NCBI GenBank assembly: GCA_023515745.1
Contig: JALECJ010000003.1
Span: 774,478 to 838,477 of the forward strand
From: Amoeboaphelidium protococcarum
Taxonomy: Eukaryota; Aphelidiomycota; Aphelidea
DNA length: 64,000 nt
Direction: 5' to 3'
In this document: positions 27,667 through 39,100 of the stretch, one piece after another
How the letters are laid out: every line of letters begins with the position of its first letter
Numbering within the stretch: position 1 is the stretch's first letter
The notes under the pieces: generated by a model
Database searches by the model: none
Seen by the model: only the letters and a program-made list of their open reading frames with translations
What the model was told of the DNA's origin: nothing
Made by a program: the position numbers and the translations under genes

Positions 27667-27896
27667 TCATACCGCCGTATGGTAAGCAATCAGCAAACGC
27701 GGTTTCTTGCTTTTGGGAACTACCTCTAATTTTATCTTAAATGGCAATTCTTTATCGTGTTTTCAGGCAGTATTAGTCTCTAAGAATTTTGATAAAGTAT
27801 TTGACAGATCAGCAAAGCCTTTTTCAGTTAAAGTCATAAACATTTCAGAACCTGTTTCATTCTTTACATCTGGGAACGTGTGAAATGAAAAATCAA
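27667..27896 (-). pseudogene. Possible coding relic interrupted by TGA
   Basis: One minus-strand frame reads as plausible protein for about 40 codons (block with ETGSEMFMTLTEKGFADLS), meets TGA at 27763-27765, and continues in the same frame for another 32 codons to TGA 27667-27669. It lies head-to-head with the retropepsin-like gene. It could be a decayed gene or a chance frame. Confidence 0.25.
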
Positions 27897-28403
27897 AATC
27901 TCAGTTTCGGCGACGGCCCTCACGATTATCCTGAGTACATTTAGCCTTCGTGTCAAGATTTTTTGATCACTGATATTACTGAAGAGAATCTGCGGGAAAC
28001 TGCGAAATCGCTAGATGTCGAGTATTTGGGTGCTGCCTCATTTCCTAGGCGATTTGCTGCAATTGGCAATATCGTTGGCGGTAATCATCGCCTAATGATC
28101 AGCCTTGTGTGTCGTCGCCAAAGTCAATAGGAAGCACCAGCCGTGAATGTCGTGTTTCTTGTCAAAACTGGTTCTCCCGTGTTGTATTTGTCGAAGCGCG
28201 CCATGAAGGCATTGATGGGACACCGTGAAAACGTGCCGCAGATTCTATACGTCTAAGTTCACAATGAGCGCGTTACTGAATTTCATTTATCACCACCTGG
28301 CTCTCATTTTGAAGATGTAAACTTATTGGGAATGGACTTTTTAATCAAGAATCGTAGGTCACTTGTCATGAATTATGATGCTGATACGTTCACTCTTCAA
28401 TGA
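27885..28403 (+). CDS. Retropepsin-like protein with altered DTGS motif
   Basis: A single-exon frame of 172 codons, ATG 27885 to TGA 28401-28403, with three TAA/TAG codons read as Gln. The second half has the layout of a retropepsin or Ddi1-like aspartic protease: a strand leading to FLVKTGSPVLYLSKRA, a middle region, and a closing LLGMDFL block that resembles the conserved ILG.DFL of the fold. The catalytic Asp of the usual DTGS is Lys here, so it should not cleave by the standard mechanism. It is not attached to gag or RT sequence, so it is either a domesticated remnant or a stand-alone family member. Confidence 0.55.
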
Positions 28404-28584
28404 AAGTTGCATGTAATATTGCACATACTTACTAAATTATATTCATTGTTCCTCCTTACACTCCCGTTTTCATAGTAATAAGATATTTTGGTATCCTTGT
28501 GATCTTCGCAATCTTTCGTTTCTTCTTTTCTTCTCCGAACGAACGAACGAGCGAGCGCACAGACCGACCGGGACTGAACACGCG

Positions 28585-31191
28585 ATGAGTAATAACGGGT
28601 AGGATGCATTTAGTGGACTGACAGATGATGAGCTGACATAATTGCTGCTTGGTGGTGGCTCTACTTCTACTCAGTAGTCTTAACTGCCCTTTTAATAGTA
28701 GTAACAGTAGTAACCATAGCCAAGATAATAGCAGCAATCTTCTGGACCAAAGTAGAAGATGAATAATACTCTTCAATAGTCATAGCTTGCCTAGTCCATG
28801 ACGGGCCAAAATTAATTGTTGAGGAATATGAATAATTAGAATTAGTAGTTGAGTCAACTTGGCTTGGGGCTGAATAAGTCTTCCGGTCTCAGCGACTTGC
28901 AGTAGTAGCTTCTGTTGAGTAATTTGTTGCAGCAGTAATAGCAGCAGGTTGATTCTGGCGTACTCAGTGCTGGATAGTTCTAGTAATAGTAATAATAGTA
29001 ATAGCCATTGTCTTAGTAATAGTTGCAGTGGCAATAGATTTTGCTTAAACAGTAGTAGCAGCAAAAGCAATAAGCTCTGTAGTAGTAACTCAAGCAGTAG
29101 CCTCAGCTGCTTCAGTAATTGCTATAGAAAAATTAGTAGATGCTGCAGCAGAATTCGCAATCTGGATCTTAAAAGTATTAGTAGTAGAAGTAGAAATAGC
29201 TACCTCAGCAGTAACAACCTCAATAGAAACAAGCATAATAATATCAGTTGCTGTAGTAATAGCAGCAACAATTCTAGCAGTAGCAGTAGCAGTAATAAAA
29301 GTAATAGCAACCTGTGGCTAAACCGACTTAGAGTTCTAGAAATGCTGCATTGAACCGTGCACTTGAGCCCTTTACTGATGAGGAGAAGAGGAAGATTGTT
29401 GCTGCTCTATCTAAATTAATGGCCCATGAAATTAGTAAAGAGTAGTTTTTAGCGCATGTGTAAGAAGCTGTCGGCGTACAGGGTCTGTAGTAATTTATTG
29501 CCTTGTATAGGCAGGAAGGCTCTCGTCAGTCATCATCTTCATCGACGCTTTCCAACGGTATTAATACTTCTGATCTTTAATTAGCTTAGTAGTAGAGGTT
29601 GTAGTCGTAGTCGTAATAATCGCTTCAGAAACCATAATAATCTATGTAGCAATAGTAGCAGAATTCTCGACTTAGCTTGAATGCTCTGCAATAGTTGCAG
29701 CAGCAGCAGTAATAGTCTGGATAGTCTCAATAGTAACTGCTTTAGCAGATGTACGCGTAAATGCCGCAGATAAGTCAGCCTGCTTAGTAGTAACAGTAAT
29801 TGCCTTAGTAGCAGTAGTCATAGGCCTAGCTTTTGTAGAAGTAGTTGTAGTATTTTCAGAATAATCCTATTTAACAGAGAACTTTACAGTCGAGTAGACA
29901 ATCTGCTGCCAGTGCTAATCAAGAGCTTAAACGAAAGACAGTTGATAGTCAAAGTGAGTAGCAGGCCTCTTAACAGTCTTCGTCAACTTCATCTGTTGCT
30001 GATTAGGATGAACATCCCTCTGGTAAACGACCGGCAGCTAAGAAGACCAAGACTGTATAAATCGCGCCTGTCCCTGGTGAGCCTGACGCTTTTACTAACG
30101 GCGTTGACATTTTTAAACTTGATGCTGGCTCATTGTAAGATGTGATAAAATACGCCGGCGTGGATTTGAAAGAGGAATCAGCTCTGCTTATGAAAGATTT
30201 GGATGCTCAGAAAGCGGCTGCTGCTGGTAGACGTAGTGGGCGCACCTCATTAACTTAGTCACCTACTTTGAAGAAGTCCAGGTCTTAACAGGCGCTCCAG
30301 CAGTCGAGTGTATCTAGAGCAGTATCATCGGAGTTAATTCTGAAGAAGGCTGTGGCAATGCTCGGTTTAAGTAAGTTGGATATCGATTGTCAGGATACTC
30401 TTGTCCTTGGGTTGGAGATTTATATGTAATAGTTGATAGCAGCGACAATTAAAGCATCTTTCGCAAGAGTAGAGGTTGGGAGAGATGCTTTTTAACTTGA
30501 GCTTGTCGACGGGCAGGATGCATTCTCAGATCTTCCTGCCAAGTATCATAACACCAGGTCGCGTATTGGAGCTGTTAAACGACCTTTAGTGTGGCTGGAA
30601 AAGCATTATAGAGCAATAGATGTACAATTAATTAAAACACTGGGTGGTAGTGTCAGTTCAGAGGGATATGATGCATGGATGTAGTCTGGAGGTGAAGATT
30701 AAATGCAGCTTGACACATCTAGAACATTGACTGGCAGCCTTGAAGAGATGGATTCTGGCTCCCAGGATGCTATGGACATAGATGATCAGTAGTCATAGTA
30801 ATTAGAATAACCGCATAGTGATTAAGTTAAGAGCAAGTCAAGGCCCGTATAGTCCAAGAAGAAGGAAGCTCCTCGTGAAGATGTGAAAGTTCGTGCTAAA
30901 ATGACCAATGTTGCATTAGAAGCTGCCGGTCTAGGATCAAAATACTCATGGATGACATCCTCCGCCGTGAATATTGCTCCAGCTACAACATCTGGTGGAA
31001 ATAGCGATGCCTCTAGCAGTCAGACTAATTTAGCGGCTCCAAAGAAGGATCTGGCCGGATTTGGTCTCCCGCGTCCATTGATTCGGTAGAAGACGTTGAA
31101 AGGACGTAAGGTGGAGATTGTTGATTTGGAATACGCTGGCAAAATTACTGGCTTAGTTCCTCGAAGGCTGCATTATCTTTTTGAAGGGTGA
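28585..31191 (+). CDS. TFIID subunit TAF4-like, polyglutamine N-terminal half
   Basis: A single-exon frame of 868 codons ending at TGA 31189-31191. TAF4 is a core TFIID subunit that pairs with TAF12 through a histone fold. The C-terminal half has the TAF4 pattern: a histone-fold-like helix set (LKKAVAMLGL, LVLGLEIYMQQL), then a conserved region containing VALEAAGLGSKYSWM and a final beta-rich segment. The N-terminal half (about 28690-29910) is a Gln-rich low-complexity domain in which most Gln are TAG or TAA, including eight UAR codons in a row near 28980. Under standard decoding the gene would vanish. Confidence 0.78.
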
Positions 31192-31292
31192 TCATGAACT
31201 TTCACGGTATCATACATATATCTTTATATAGCATCATATACTGTAGAATGTTATTGGATTTTCCACTTTCTCTTCCAACTAAACTTTCAACA

Positions 31293-31927
31293 ATGTCATC
31301 AGTATTCAACCGTCTGAGATCCGCCTTTAGCGGCAGAACGTTCGTTGGGAAAGACTTGAGTGGAAACAAGTTTTATGAGACTATTGAAGCTTAAGGAAGT
31401 ATGTTCTGTAATCTGTTAAGTGTTTAGATTTTCGATTAAACATCGTGTAGAATCTCCCAGAAGAATGGTGGTGATCAAAGGTCATTATGGCGATTCTAGC
31501 TCAATGTCACCGTAAACGTATATATCAGACAATATTGCGCGTAATTTTTCATATGATATCCATATTATTGATGTATTTACGATTAAATGAATTGGTAGCA
31601 CAATGGAAAGCGTGGTTGGCTCATACTAGAAGTGACGCGCCTACTCTGGAGGTGTGATTAATCGAATTTTTATTGGGCGAATCTGAATAGCTAAATCAAT
31701 TAATTGTAGGAGTTGGCGGCTGACATTTAGCGATAAGAAGTTCTTAAGCAACGAGTGGAATAGCTTGAAGTGTAATACGAATAAGTAAGCTGTTTTGCCT
31801 TTTTAATGAATGTACATATCGTATCGCTGTGTAGGAGAAGCTTCTGGAGTACGAATCAAAAAGGAAATAGCTACATCTCATGGAAGATCGATCACCAAAG
31901 GATTAAAATAATCGTCGCAACAATTGA
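31293..31927 (+). CDS. NDUFAF2/mimitin-type complex I assembly factor
   Basis: A spliced gene: exon 1 31293-31398, exon 2 from 31451, exon 3 31599-31651, exon 4 31710-31769, exon 5 31835-31927, ending in TGA. The family assists assembly of mitochondrial NADH dehydrogenase and shares a fold with NDUFA12. Exon 1 carries the signature FVGKDLSGNKFYE, and exon 3 the QWKAWLAHTRSDAPTLE block in a version resembling fungal members. The 3' end of exon 2 is not settled: a GTAAAC donor at 31512 is one base out of phase, and a GTCATT donor near 31481 is in phase. The ATG start is the first after the TAF4 gene. Confidence 0.72.
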
Positions 31928-32774
31928 ATGTATTTACTTATACTAATTTCATTCTTGTTTCTAGTTCAACTCACCTAAAGTTTCAGACCCAAATGCCTCG
32001 TTGTGGGCAATGATTGTTAGGAGCTTACTGTAGCTGACGTAATCACGATGAATTTAGTGAAACGCGAAAGCTCCTCATCATAGTCTCTTCTCCAGCAGAT
32101 TGTTTTGACTATGACATTGCCAGCTTGAAATATTGAAGTATTAATGATAACAATTTATCGTGGAAGCAATTGTTTTCCATTGAGACAGTTGGCTTCTTAG
32201 GTTAGTTATCCTTCAGGTGTCCTCACTAGTCATTGGCCTAGTGAAATTTAAGTAACAATCACATGACTTATCACGTATTAAATTTAAATTATCTACTCAC
32301 TAACCCGTTCAACTACTAGTCACTCTCGACAATAATGGTATCAGTATCGTCTTCAGTATGCCGGACCCCATCTGCGCAAGCACATGGTAAATTTGATCGT
32401 GTTGTCAGACAGTGCGTTCCGCTATTTGGTAATTAGACTATCACTTAAAGAAATAGTGTCGCAGGTTTCTTGCTCTATCTAGGCATTATAGTAGTTCAAA
32501 TAAGAAAACTAAACTTCAATTACAATTTCCTATATTTCCTATTCAGAATAAAACATTCATTTAATATTCCCAAATTTAAGCAAATTGATGCCATCACTTC
32601 CAGTCTTCTCAACCATCAGATCAATCCTCTCGCGTGCAACCAGATTGCGCGATAATAGTCAATGCATACGATGAGATGAAGCAGACGTAACAACTACGTG
32701 ATCGTATTATTGAAGCGGTTGAGAGCCGCTCGCTGCACCTGGCCTGGCTAGGGTTAGGTTCAGCTGGCGGCTGA
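31928..32774 (+). other. Unresolved spliced coding region(s)
   Basis: Several stretches read like protein but in changing frames, suggesting one or two small spliced genes. A signal-like start (MYLLILISFLFLVQL) begins at 31928, overlapping the TGA of NDUFAF2. A block with SLWAMIVRSLLQL follows, then a second with KLLIIVSSPADCFDYD ending at a TGA after LKY. Further on, an exon opens at ATG 32336 and another ends at TGA 32772-32774 with an RDRIIEAVESR helix. I could not join them into a consistent model, and no family is recognised. Confidence 0.35.
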
Positions 32775-32883
32775 AGAATGTTGAGGTAGCCGAGACATGT
32801 TTGCCCAACACTACTGATAACGGATGTTGCCCCACAACGGCGTAGCATCGACATTCTTTTACAACTAGTATATCACCAGGGCA

Positions 32884-33285
32884 TCATAGATACCAGCGTT
32901 AGCTGCATTCATGTAATCGTCTTCCAGATGATACTGGCGGAGTGCTTGTTTCCTACTACTTCTTTACAGAGTCCCTCTTGTTGCTGACTCGTCTCTTGCG
33001 TTTAGCAGCGTAATCAGCATTTCCGGACAAAGCACGGTTCTCACTGTATGGCTCATCGGCATCATCTTCCTCGTCGGTAGATACAGACCCTTCGTAGTAC
33101 TCCCACTCTGCAAACATATCAGAATCTAAGCTCTAGACTCTATCGGAGTTAATGGTATCCATTTTACTGCTGAGAGTAACTGTTTTAGAATGTTGAACCG
33201 GCGTGAAACGCAAGCGAACAATGCGCGTTCTTTGTTGGTTGGAGTTGGTTGAGCTGGTTGAAGTCACTGTTTCTGGCGGGCACAT
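32884..33285 (-). CDS. Small acidic protein with basic NLS-like motif, unknown
   Basis: A frame of 133 codons from ATG 33285 to TGA 32884-32886, with TAG/TAA as Gln. It is Ser/Thr-rich at the start, has an acidic middle (DEEDDADE) and a basic cluster (KRKRR) that could be a nuclear localisation signal. It lies directly outside the left arm of the mobile unit and points away from it. No homologue is recognised. Confidence 0.5.
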
Positions 33286-33429
33286 GATTCCTCAACCAAA
33301 AATATTTTTAAAAATATTATATAGATAAAGAATGTTAGTTGTGCCATTAGATTCAGCGTGAAAAAATTTGAAAATTGATTTGGGTGTGAAAAACACCTTA
33401 TCCACGCATCGGATCAGAGCGAGTAGTGC

Positions 33430-33452
33430 CAGTGCCAAGCGAGTTGGCACTG
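33430..33452. repeat. Outer hairpin, left arm
   Basis: A perfect 9-base stem with a 5-base loop: CAGTGCCAA, GCGAG, TTGGCACTG. It marks the outermost position of similarity between the two arms and is followed inward by a GC-rich tract. Confidence 0.75.
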
Positions 33453-33531
33453 CGGGTGCGCGCGCGGAACTGCCGGCCTAATTAGAAAATTTATCCTTTT
33501 TCCTTTCAACCAAATCAAAAAGTAAATACAA

Positions 33532-35244
33532 ATGTCGTCTAATTTTCAGCAACAACAGCAATCTATGCCTTCTCCTCTTGTTTGGTTTCTGTTATTGGAC
33601 TCTGCTACTGGGGAGCCGTATAAGGGAACTAGTGCCGATTATGTTTCTCTTCCACCTGGCTCGGTGATTGCTTAATTTCGTGAAGCTGCCAAGGCTAAGC
33701 ATTAGAACAAGCTCTCCTCCGTAGACGCTGCTGACCTTCTCGTTTACAAGAACAAAGCTGCTTTTGACAAGAGAAACGCTTCAGTTGATGATGGCAAGGA
33801 AGTGCCGTTAGAAGAAGACTTTTCCATCGATGGTCTGGGAAAGTCGAAGAAAGAAGCCCTCGTTGTCGTCGTCCCGTTGCCTATCCTGCCATCCCAAATC
33901 CAGTCTTCGTCATTTCCACCTTGTGACTTCCCATTTTTCAAGAGTATTTACAAGGCTACGGAATCTGATGGATGGATTTCGTTTGGACATACTATTCCGT
34001 CCACTTCTTTAGAGAATCTGTTTATACGCGAAAGCTATCGTACTATAGCATCAAGTATCTATCCTGGCATCAACAAGGCAATTATTACTGGTACTCCTGG
34101 CATTGGCAAGTCGCTCTTCCTTGTTTATCTTTTATGGATATTGGCCAGGGAAGGCGAGCGAGTTCTCTTCATTTATCATCCGTTCAGCATTTACTTTGAT
34201 GGAAAAGGAGGTGTTTATAGTCTTGCCCGTGGACTTCTGCCTCTCGAGAATGATGCTTCGTTTTGGAACGATACGCTCTGGTGCTTATTTGATGCAAAAT
34301 TAAAAAAAGAAGCTGATCTTGGCTATTTTCCATTTGAACTGTGTAAATTCATCTTGTCGACCTCCCCTCGACGAGAATTGGTGAACGATTTCCAAAAACC
34401 TCCTGTACCTCAAGTGTACTACATGCCAACGTGGTCCGAGGCTGAACTGGAGGCTATTGCACCGTATTTTGCTAATGCTGAAAATGTATGGCGTGAACGC
34501 TATGAAATTCTTGGTGGAATCCCTCGGCACGTATTGGAAGTCACGACTCGAACTCCGACAGTGATGCTTAAATCTGCTTGTACGAACTGCTCATTGGACG
34601 ATTGCATAAAAATGATCGGCGTTGACTCTGAGATCTCGGAACACTCAAAAGTTATTCATCTTCTGGTCCACGTCACATCTACTACTCCGTACACAAATTC
34701 GTCTGTGTGCTTTGCATCTCAAACGGCCCTGGATATAATTGTTCGAGAGAAGGGGAAAGAAGCCAAGTTGAAAATGAGAGAACTTATTGCCGCTTGCGAA
34801 GGAAATCGTCTTACTGCTGCGCTGTGTGGATATATTTTTGAGCCACATGCTATTGAATTGCTGGAGGCAGGTGGTTAATTTAAGTACCGACAGTTGGTAC
34901 ATGGAAACAAAAGAATCAAACCTGATGAAAAGGATCTGACAATACCTTGGTCGAGTAAAATAGTTGTAGATAAGGTTATGCCCAACCAGACCCAAAATTA
35001 GCTCTATGTGCCGAAATCGAAGAACTATACAGCAATCGATGCCTGGATCCCTGGAATCGGTGCATTTCAAATGACAGTCGGAAAGAAGCATGACATCAAA
35101 GGGGGTGCCAAAGAGGATTTAGCTATGCTCGGGGATGGCAACAAGCTGTTCTGGTTGCTCCCTCCTTTGAATTACCAATCTTTTACCAAGCAGTCACCTC
35201 ATGATATTGATCAGTATGCGATGCTGATTCCGTATCCAGAATGA
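33532..35244 (+). CDS. Crinkler (CRN) family protein, copy 1
   Basis: A frame of 570 codons from ATG 33532 to TGA 35242-35244; two Gln in the header and two near the C-terminus are TAA/TAG. CRN proteins have an N-terminal ubiquitin-like header and a C-terminal effector part; they are known from oomycetes, chytrids and other eukaryotes and are related to prokaryotic NTPase-nuclease modules. The header ends in ALVVVVP, the usual boundary motif. Next come a P-loop NTPase (GTPGIGKS near residue 188) and a C-terminal segment with IDAWIP...FQMTVGKKHDIK that resembles a PD-(D/E)xK nuclease core. No signal peptide is evident. It is intact, and its header block differs from copy 2. Confidence 0.85.
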
Positions 35245-35582
35245 AAGAATATCCTACACCTGGTGTTTCTGGAATGTTGCCGGTTAAAAAATGTAAGATT
35301 ATAGCGCGAATCGTTCTTGCTGTAAATTTATCATGTTTACCCTCTTGGTAGAGAGAACGCAAGAAATTTGCGCATAAGATGAGATCAAATATATTATTGC
35401 GATCTATTTACGTCACGGAAACAGTTCAAACACGAAATATTTCTTTGGGAATTCTACCTATATTATACAGTTTGGCTCTTTAAAGCATCTTCTATAGTGG
35501 AAACCACTCAATATCCGACATTTGGATGCCCACAGCATCATCTTAGCGAAGGAGAGAACCACACGTTGATCAGATAGTTGCT

Positions 35583-35932
35583 TGAAAATCTGGCGCGATT
35601 TCTAGTAGTTCGCAAAACAGAGTGACTTCTATCAAACAGATTGCTAAAATCAGATTAAGTAAAGGGGTGGACAGACTCCAGGATGACATCTTTACGCATC
35701 GCAATCTTTTGAGACCTTTTTATCAAATTAAAACGCCTCTATTTCTGAACAGAAATGAGATTACAAGTCCAAGAGTCCGTTGGCATTACGTCGCTAAAGT
35801 TCTAGTAGACAGGTGTAACGCTCAGCAAATGCATGCGATAGTGCAGCACGTACGTTCTCTATAGTGGAGTAAGATTTACCCTGGCATTCTAGCAGCATTT
35901 CGCCATACTCTGTGTCAATCTTTAGCTGAAAG
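35583..35932 (+). CDS. Short frame inside left arm, unknown
   Basis: About 115 codons are open between two TGA codons, with one UAR codon, downstream of CRN copy 1. It lacks an ATG start. The sequence is basic and helical, and an identical frame exists in the other arm. It may be noncoding, an exon, or the 5' part of a gag region. No family is recognised. Confidence 0.25.
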
Positions 35933-36130
35933 TGATTGAGATCTAATCTATTCTTATTCAGAGAATCAATAATCAGTCTTCATTAATATCTTGATATCGG
36001 CTCAATATGGCAATAATCCCGCATGTTGACCCCTTGATTCTCAATGATTGGAACCAGATCAATCACACGTGTTAGTCTACTCGTTTTCTCTTACGGTGAC
36101 TGCGTCTCAGCAGTTATGTCTCTGACATCG

Positions 36131-36146
36131 CCCCCTCCCTTGTTTG
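36131..36146 (-). other. Polypurine tract
   Basis: On the minus strand, CAAACAAGGGAGGGGG runs directly into the inner edge of the left arm, 50 bases after the gag-pol stop. This is where an LTR retroelement carries its plus-strand primer, so the arm edge sits where the 3' LTR would be expected to begin. Confidence 0.55.
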
Positions 36147-36195
36147 AATCGCTTTAGAATTGCTACGCCAATAGGAGTGGATCGGGCCGAGATCA

Positions 36196-39100
36196 TCAAA
36201 GTCTTTCCCATTAACCCAGCTCTAGACTGGAGTGCCTTTCCAATTGAACCAGATAACTCTTCGTCGCGCCGTCGTCGCGGTGTTGCATAATCTTGCTAAC
36301 TACTCCTCGTTCGACGTGCGGATCAAAGGATTGTGACAACTTGGCAACTTTCAGACTTGAGATTGGACGTGTATACTGAGTTCCATCCGGACCTTGAATG
36401 AGGTAGGCTCCATCCTTATTCCTTCTTACTACCTTGAAAGGACCGGTGTAGCGAGGAAGCATTTTCGATTGGCGAAGTTCATCAAGGGCCATCACCATTG
36501 TTCCAGGTTACAAGGATGACTCAATCATCTTCTTTCTCCGCTAGAAATACTTACTCATCTGCGCATTGGAAATTCCAATCTTCTTTCTAATTACAGGATA
36601 AACTACGCTAGTCATATATTGTAGCCGCTGGGTGATCTCATCTGAAGGCAAATTCTTATCTGCAGCGAATGGAAAGTTCTCAAGGAATGTGGAATTAGGA
36701 TGTCTCGCAAATAATAGTGAGTATGGAGTGGATCCATGAGTGCCTGCGACCTTGGTATTGACATAGTATTACACCGAGTCAACAAAAGTATCCCAGATTG
36801 TGGTATCACCATTACAGCACTTCAAGATGGATTAGGAGACAGTCTGTACCATCCGCTCAGCTAATCCATTCGCTTGAGGGTGGTAGGCAGTGATTGGTCT
36901 TCCTTCAATGTTGGCTAACAGGTGCACATGATTAAGTACACTGTTGATGAATTCCTTACCATTGTCCGACGAGACGATTCTAGGATACCCAACGATTGAG
37001 AAAATTCTATGCAGAGACTATGCTGTTGTCTTCGCTTCCTTGTCCGGCTAAGCTACCAAGAATACGAATCTGGTGAAGACATCTACCATTACTAACAAGT
37101 AAGTGTTCTTCTTCCTCGACTTATCAAATGATTTCAGATCGATAGAGATGTGATCCAGTGGCCATTAGCTGATTACGTGTTGCAATGGATGGAAGCCAAA
37201 GCGTCCAATATTGTGTCGTTAACATTGAATGCATTCGTCTACAACTCTTTGGATATCCTTGCGAATCGAGGGCCAGTACTTATTCATACCAAGAATCTTT
37301 TTGACTATAGCATTGGTACCAAAGTGACCTTCAGCATGAAGTCGCTTGATCAAGCTACTGCGTTACTCTTCGGGGACTAAATCATCAGAAGTATTATCGG
37401 AGCTTGGAATCATTACCTTCAGGTTCTCAATCTCAGCCAGAATCGCCTCTTCCATCTCTGGTGGGCGGCGCTCATAAAATCTAGAAAGTGCATCTGGTAG
37501 GACATTTTCAATTCCTGGCCTATGGATGATGTCGTAATCAAAAGAGTATAGGATATCTAACCAATTTAACAGCATATGTTTAAGCTTCTTCTGGTAATGA
37601 ATGTAAGTCAGTGCTCGATGATCAGTGAATAGCGTGAACTTTGCACCATACAAATAGTAGCGGAACTGCTCCAGTGCAAATACAATTCCTAGGCATTCTC
37701 GTTAAGTAGGCGAATAGTTCCTCTCGGATGTAGACAGTGCTCTAGCTGCGAACGAGATGTACTTAACCTTTAAGTCAATTTTTTGATACAGAACAGCTCC
37801 AAGGCCAAAATCTGACGCATCCGTTGCTACTATGAACATTTTGTCGAAGTCAGGATACGAAAGTACCGTGTTTGAGGACAGGATTGCTCTAACAGTATCG
37901 TAGATCTTCTAATAACTTGGGTTCCAGACTATGTACTTCTGCTTCCGGAGCTATTCAAGAAGATGCATTAGCTAGCTATAATTAGGAATGAACTCCCTAA
38001 AGTAATTGAAGAATCCTAGATGCCGTTCAAGATCATTACCAATTTTTGGTGGTGTCCAATGGTCCATTTTCATGAGCTTTTTTGGGCAGATCTCGACGCC
38101 TTGCTCGGATATGACATGACCTAAGATCAGCAGCTCCGTGAATGCAAATTCAGATTTAGACGGGCTGATTCTAAGATTAGCACTAAGCAGCCTCTTGAGT
38201 ACAGCTTCTACATGGACTACATGCTCAGTGAATGTCTTGGATGCAATGATGATATCGTCAATATAGACTTTGACGTAAGGAAACTATTTAAATAATCTCG
38301 CGATGACCCGCTAAAATATAGATGGTATATGCTTAAAACCAAACGGGGCGCCAACAAAATAGTATTATTGGCCATTCCAAGTGAATATAGTCTTGTGTCT
38401 ATCCGACTCCCGAACCTTGAATTAGTGGAATCCCCAAGTCAAGTCTGCTTTGCTAAACACTCTCATGCCCGCAAACGACTCTCGGATATCCTTTATCAAA
38501 GGGAGTGGGTAGTTCACTGATTCTATTAGATTGTTGATCTGACGAGGATCTATGCACACTCTCCAGCCTTAGATGGACCCATCTATGCCTGGCTTGGGAG
38601 CAACCAGTAGAGGATTGTACCAATCAGAGTTGCCGTTGAACTTCTCGACAACTCCGCTGTCCTCCCACTTCATCACTTACTTGTCGATCTCTCGCCGAAG
38701 ACGACGTGGAACTCGATACTGTGGTACATACTTGGGCTTAGCATTTCCTGTGTCTATTGGAATCACAGCATCGGGCAGATTACAGAATCCGGTGAAATTT
38801 TGGCTCTGCGCAATCAAGGGATTAGTACGTAGCTCCAAGAGATGCTTGTAATGCTATAACAGCTACTTGGCTTCAGATGTCTTCAGCCCATCGCCAGCAT
38901 CAGCGATCTCGTCTAGCCGGGCTGCAGTGGCTTCAAGTGTCATGCCTGTCAGGTCGAGCGAGGACTCCTGGGAATCTGATTCTAGTTCCTACTCTGACGG
39001 CGCTTCCACAGGCCCAGCCTCCTCCGGCTTTGGAAACTCAGTGGGTAAGTTGATCAAGGCTATGCCCATCTTATATAACAGGTCTTGGCCGATTATACAT

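Larger units (their letters stand above)
33430..36130 (+). repeat. Left inverted arm
   Basis: About 2.7 kb matching the right arm in inverted orientation, with very few differences outside the CRN header block. The inner edge is at CGCCCCC (36130/36131), where a polypurine tract on the minus strand abuts it. The arm holds the CRN gene, a 115-codon frame and an orphan copy of the 5' end of gag. Confidence 0.88.

Noticed and set aside
31928-32230. UGA read as tryptophan
   Set aside because: Only one doubtful locus suggests it, while all well-supported genes terminate at TGA and use TGG for conserved Trp.
32745-32765. Telomere-like TAGGGTTAGG word
   Set aside because: Only about one and a half repeats; no array, so not an interstitial telomere.
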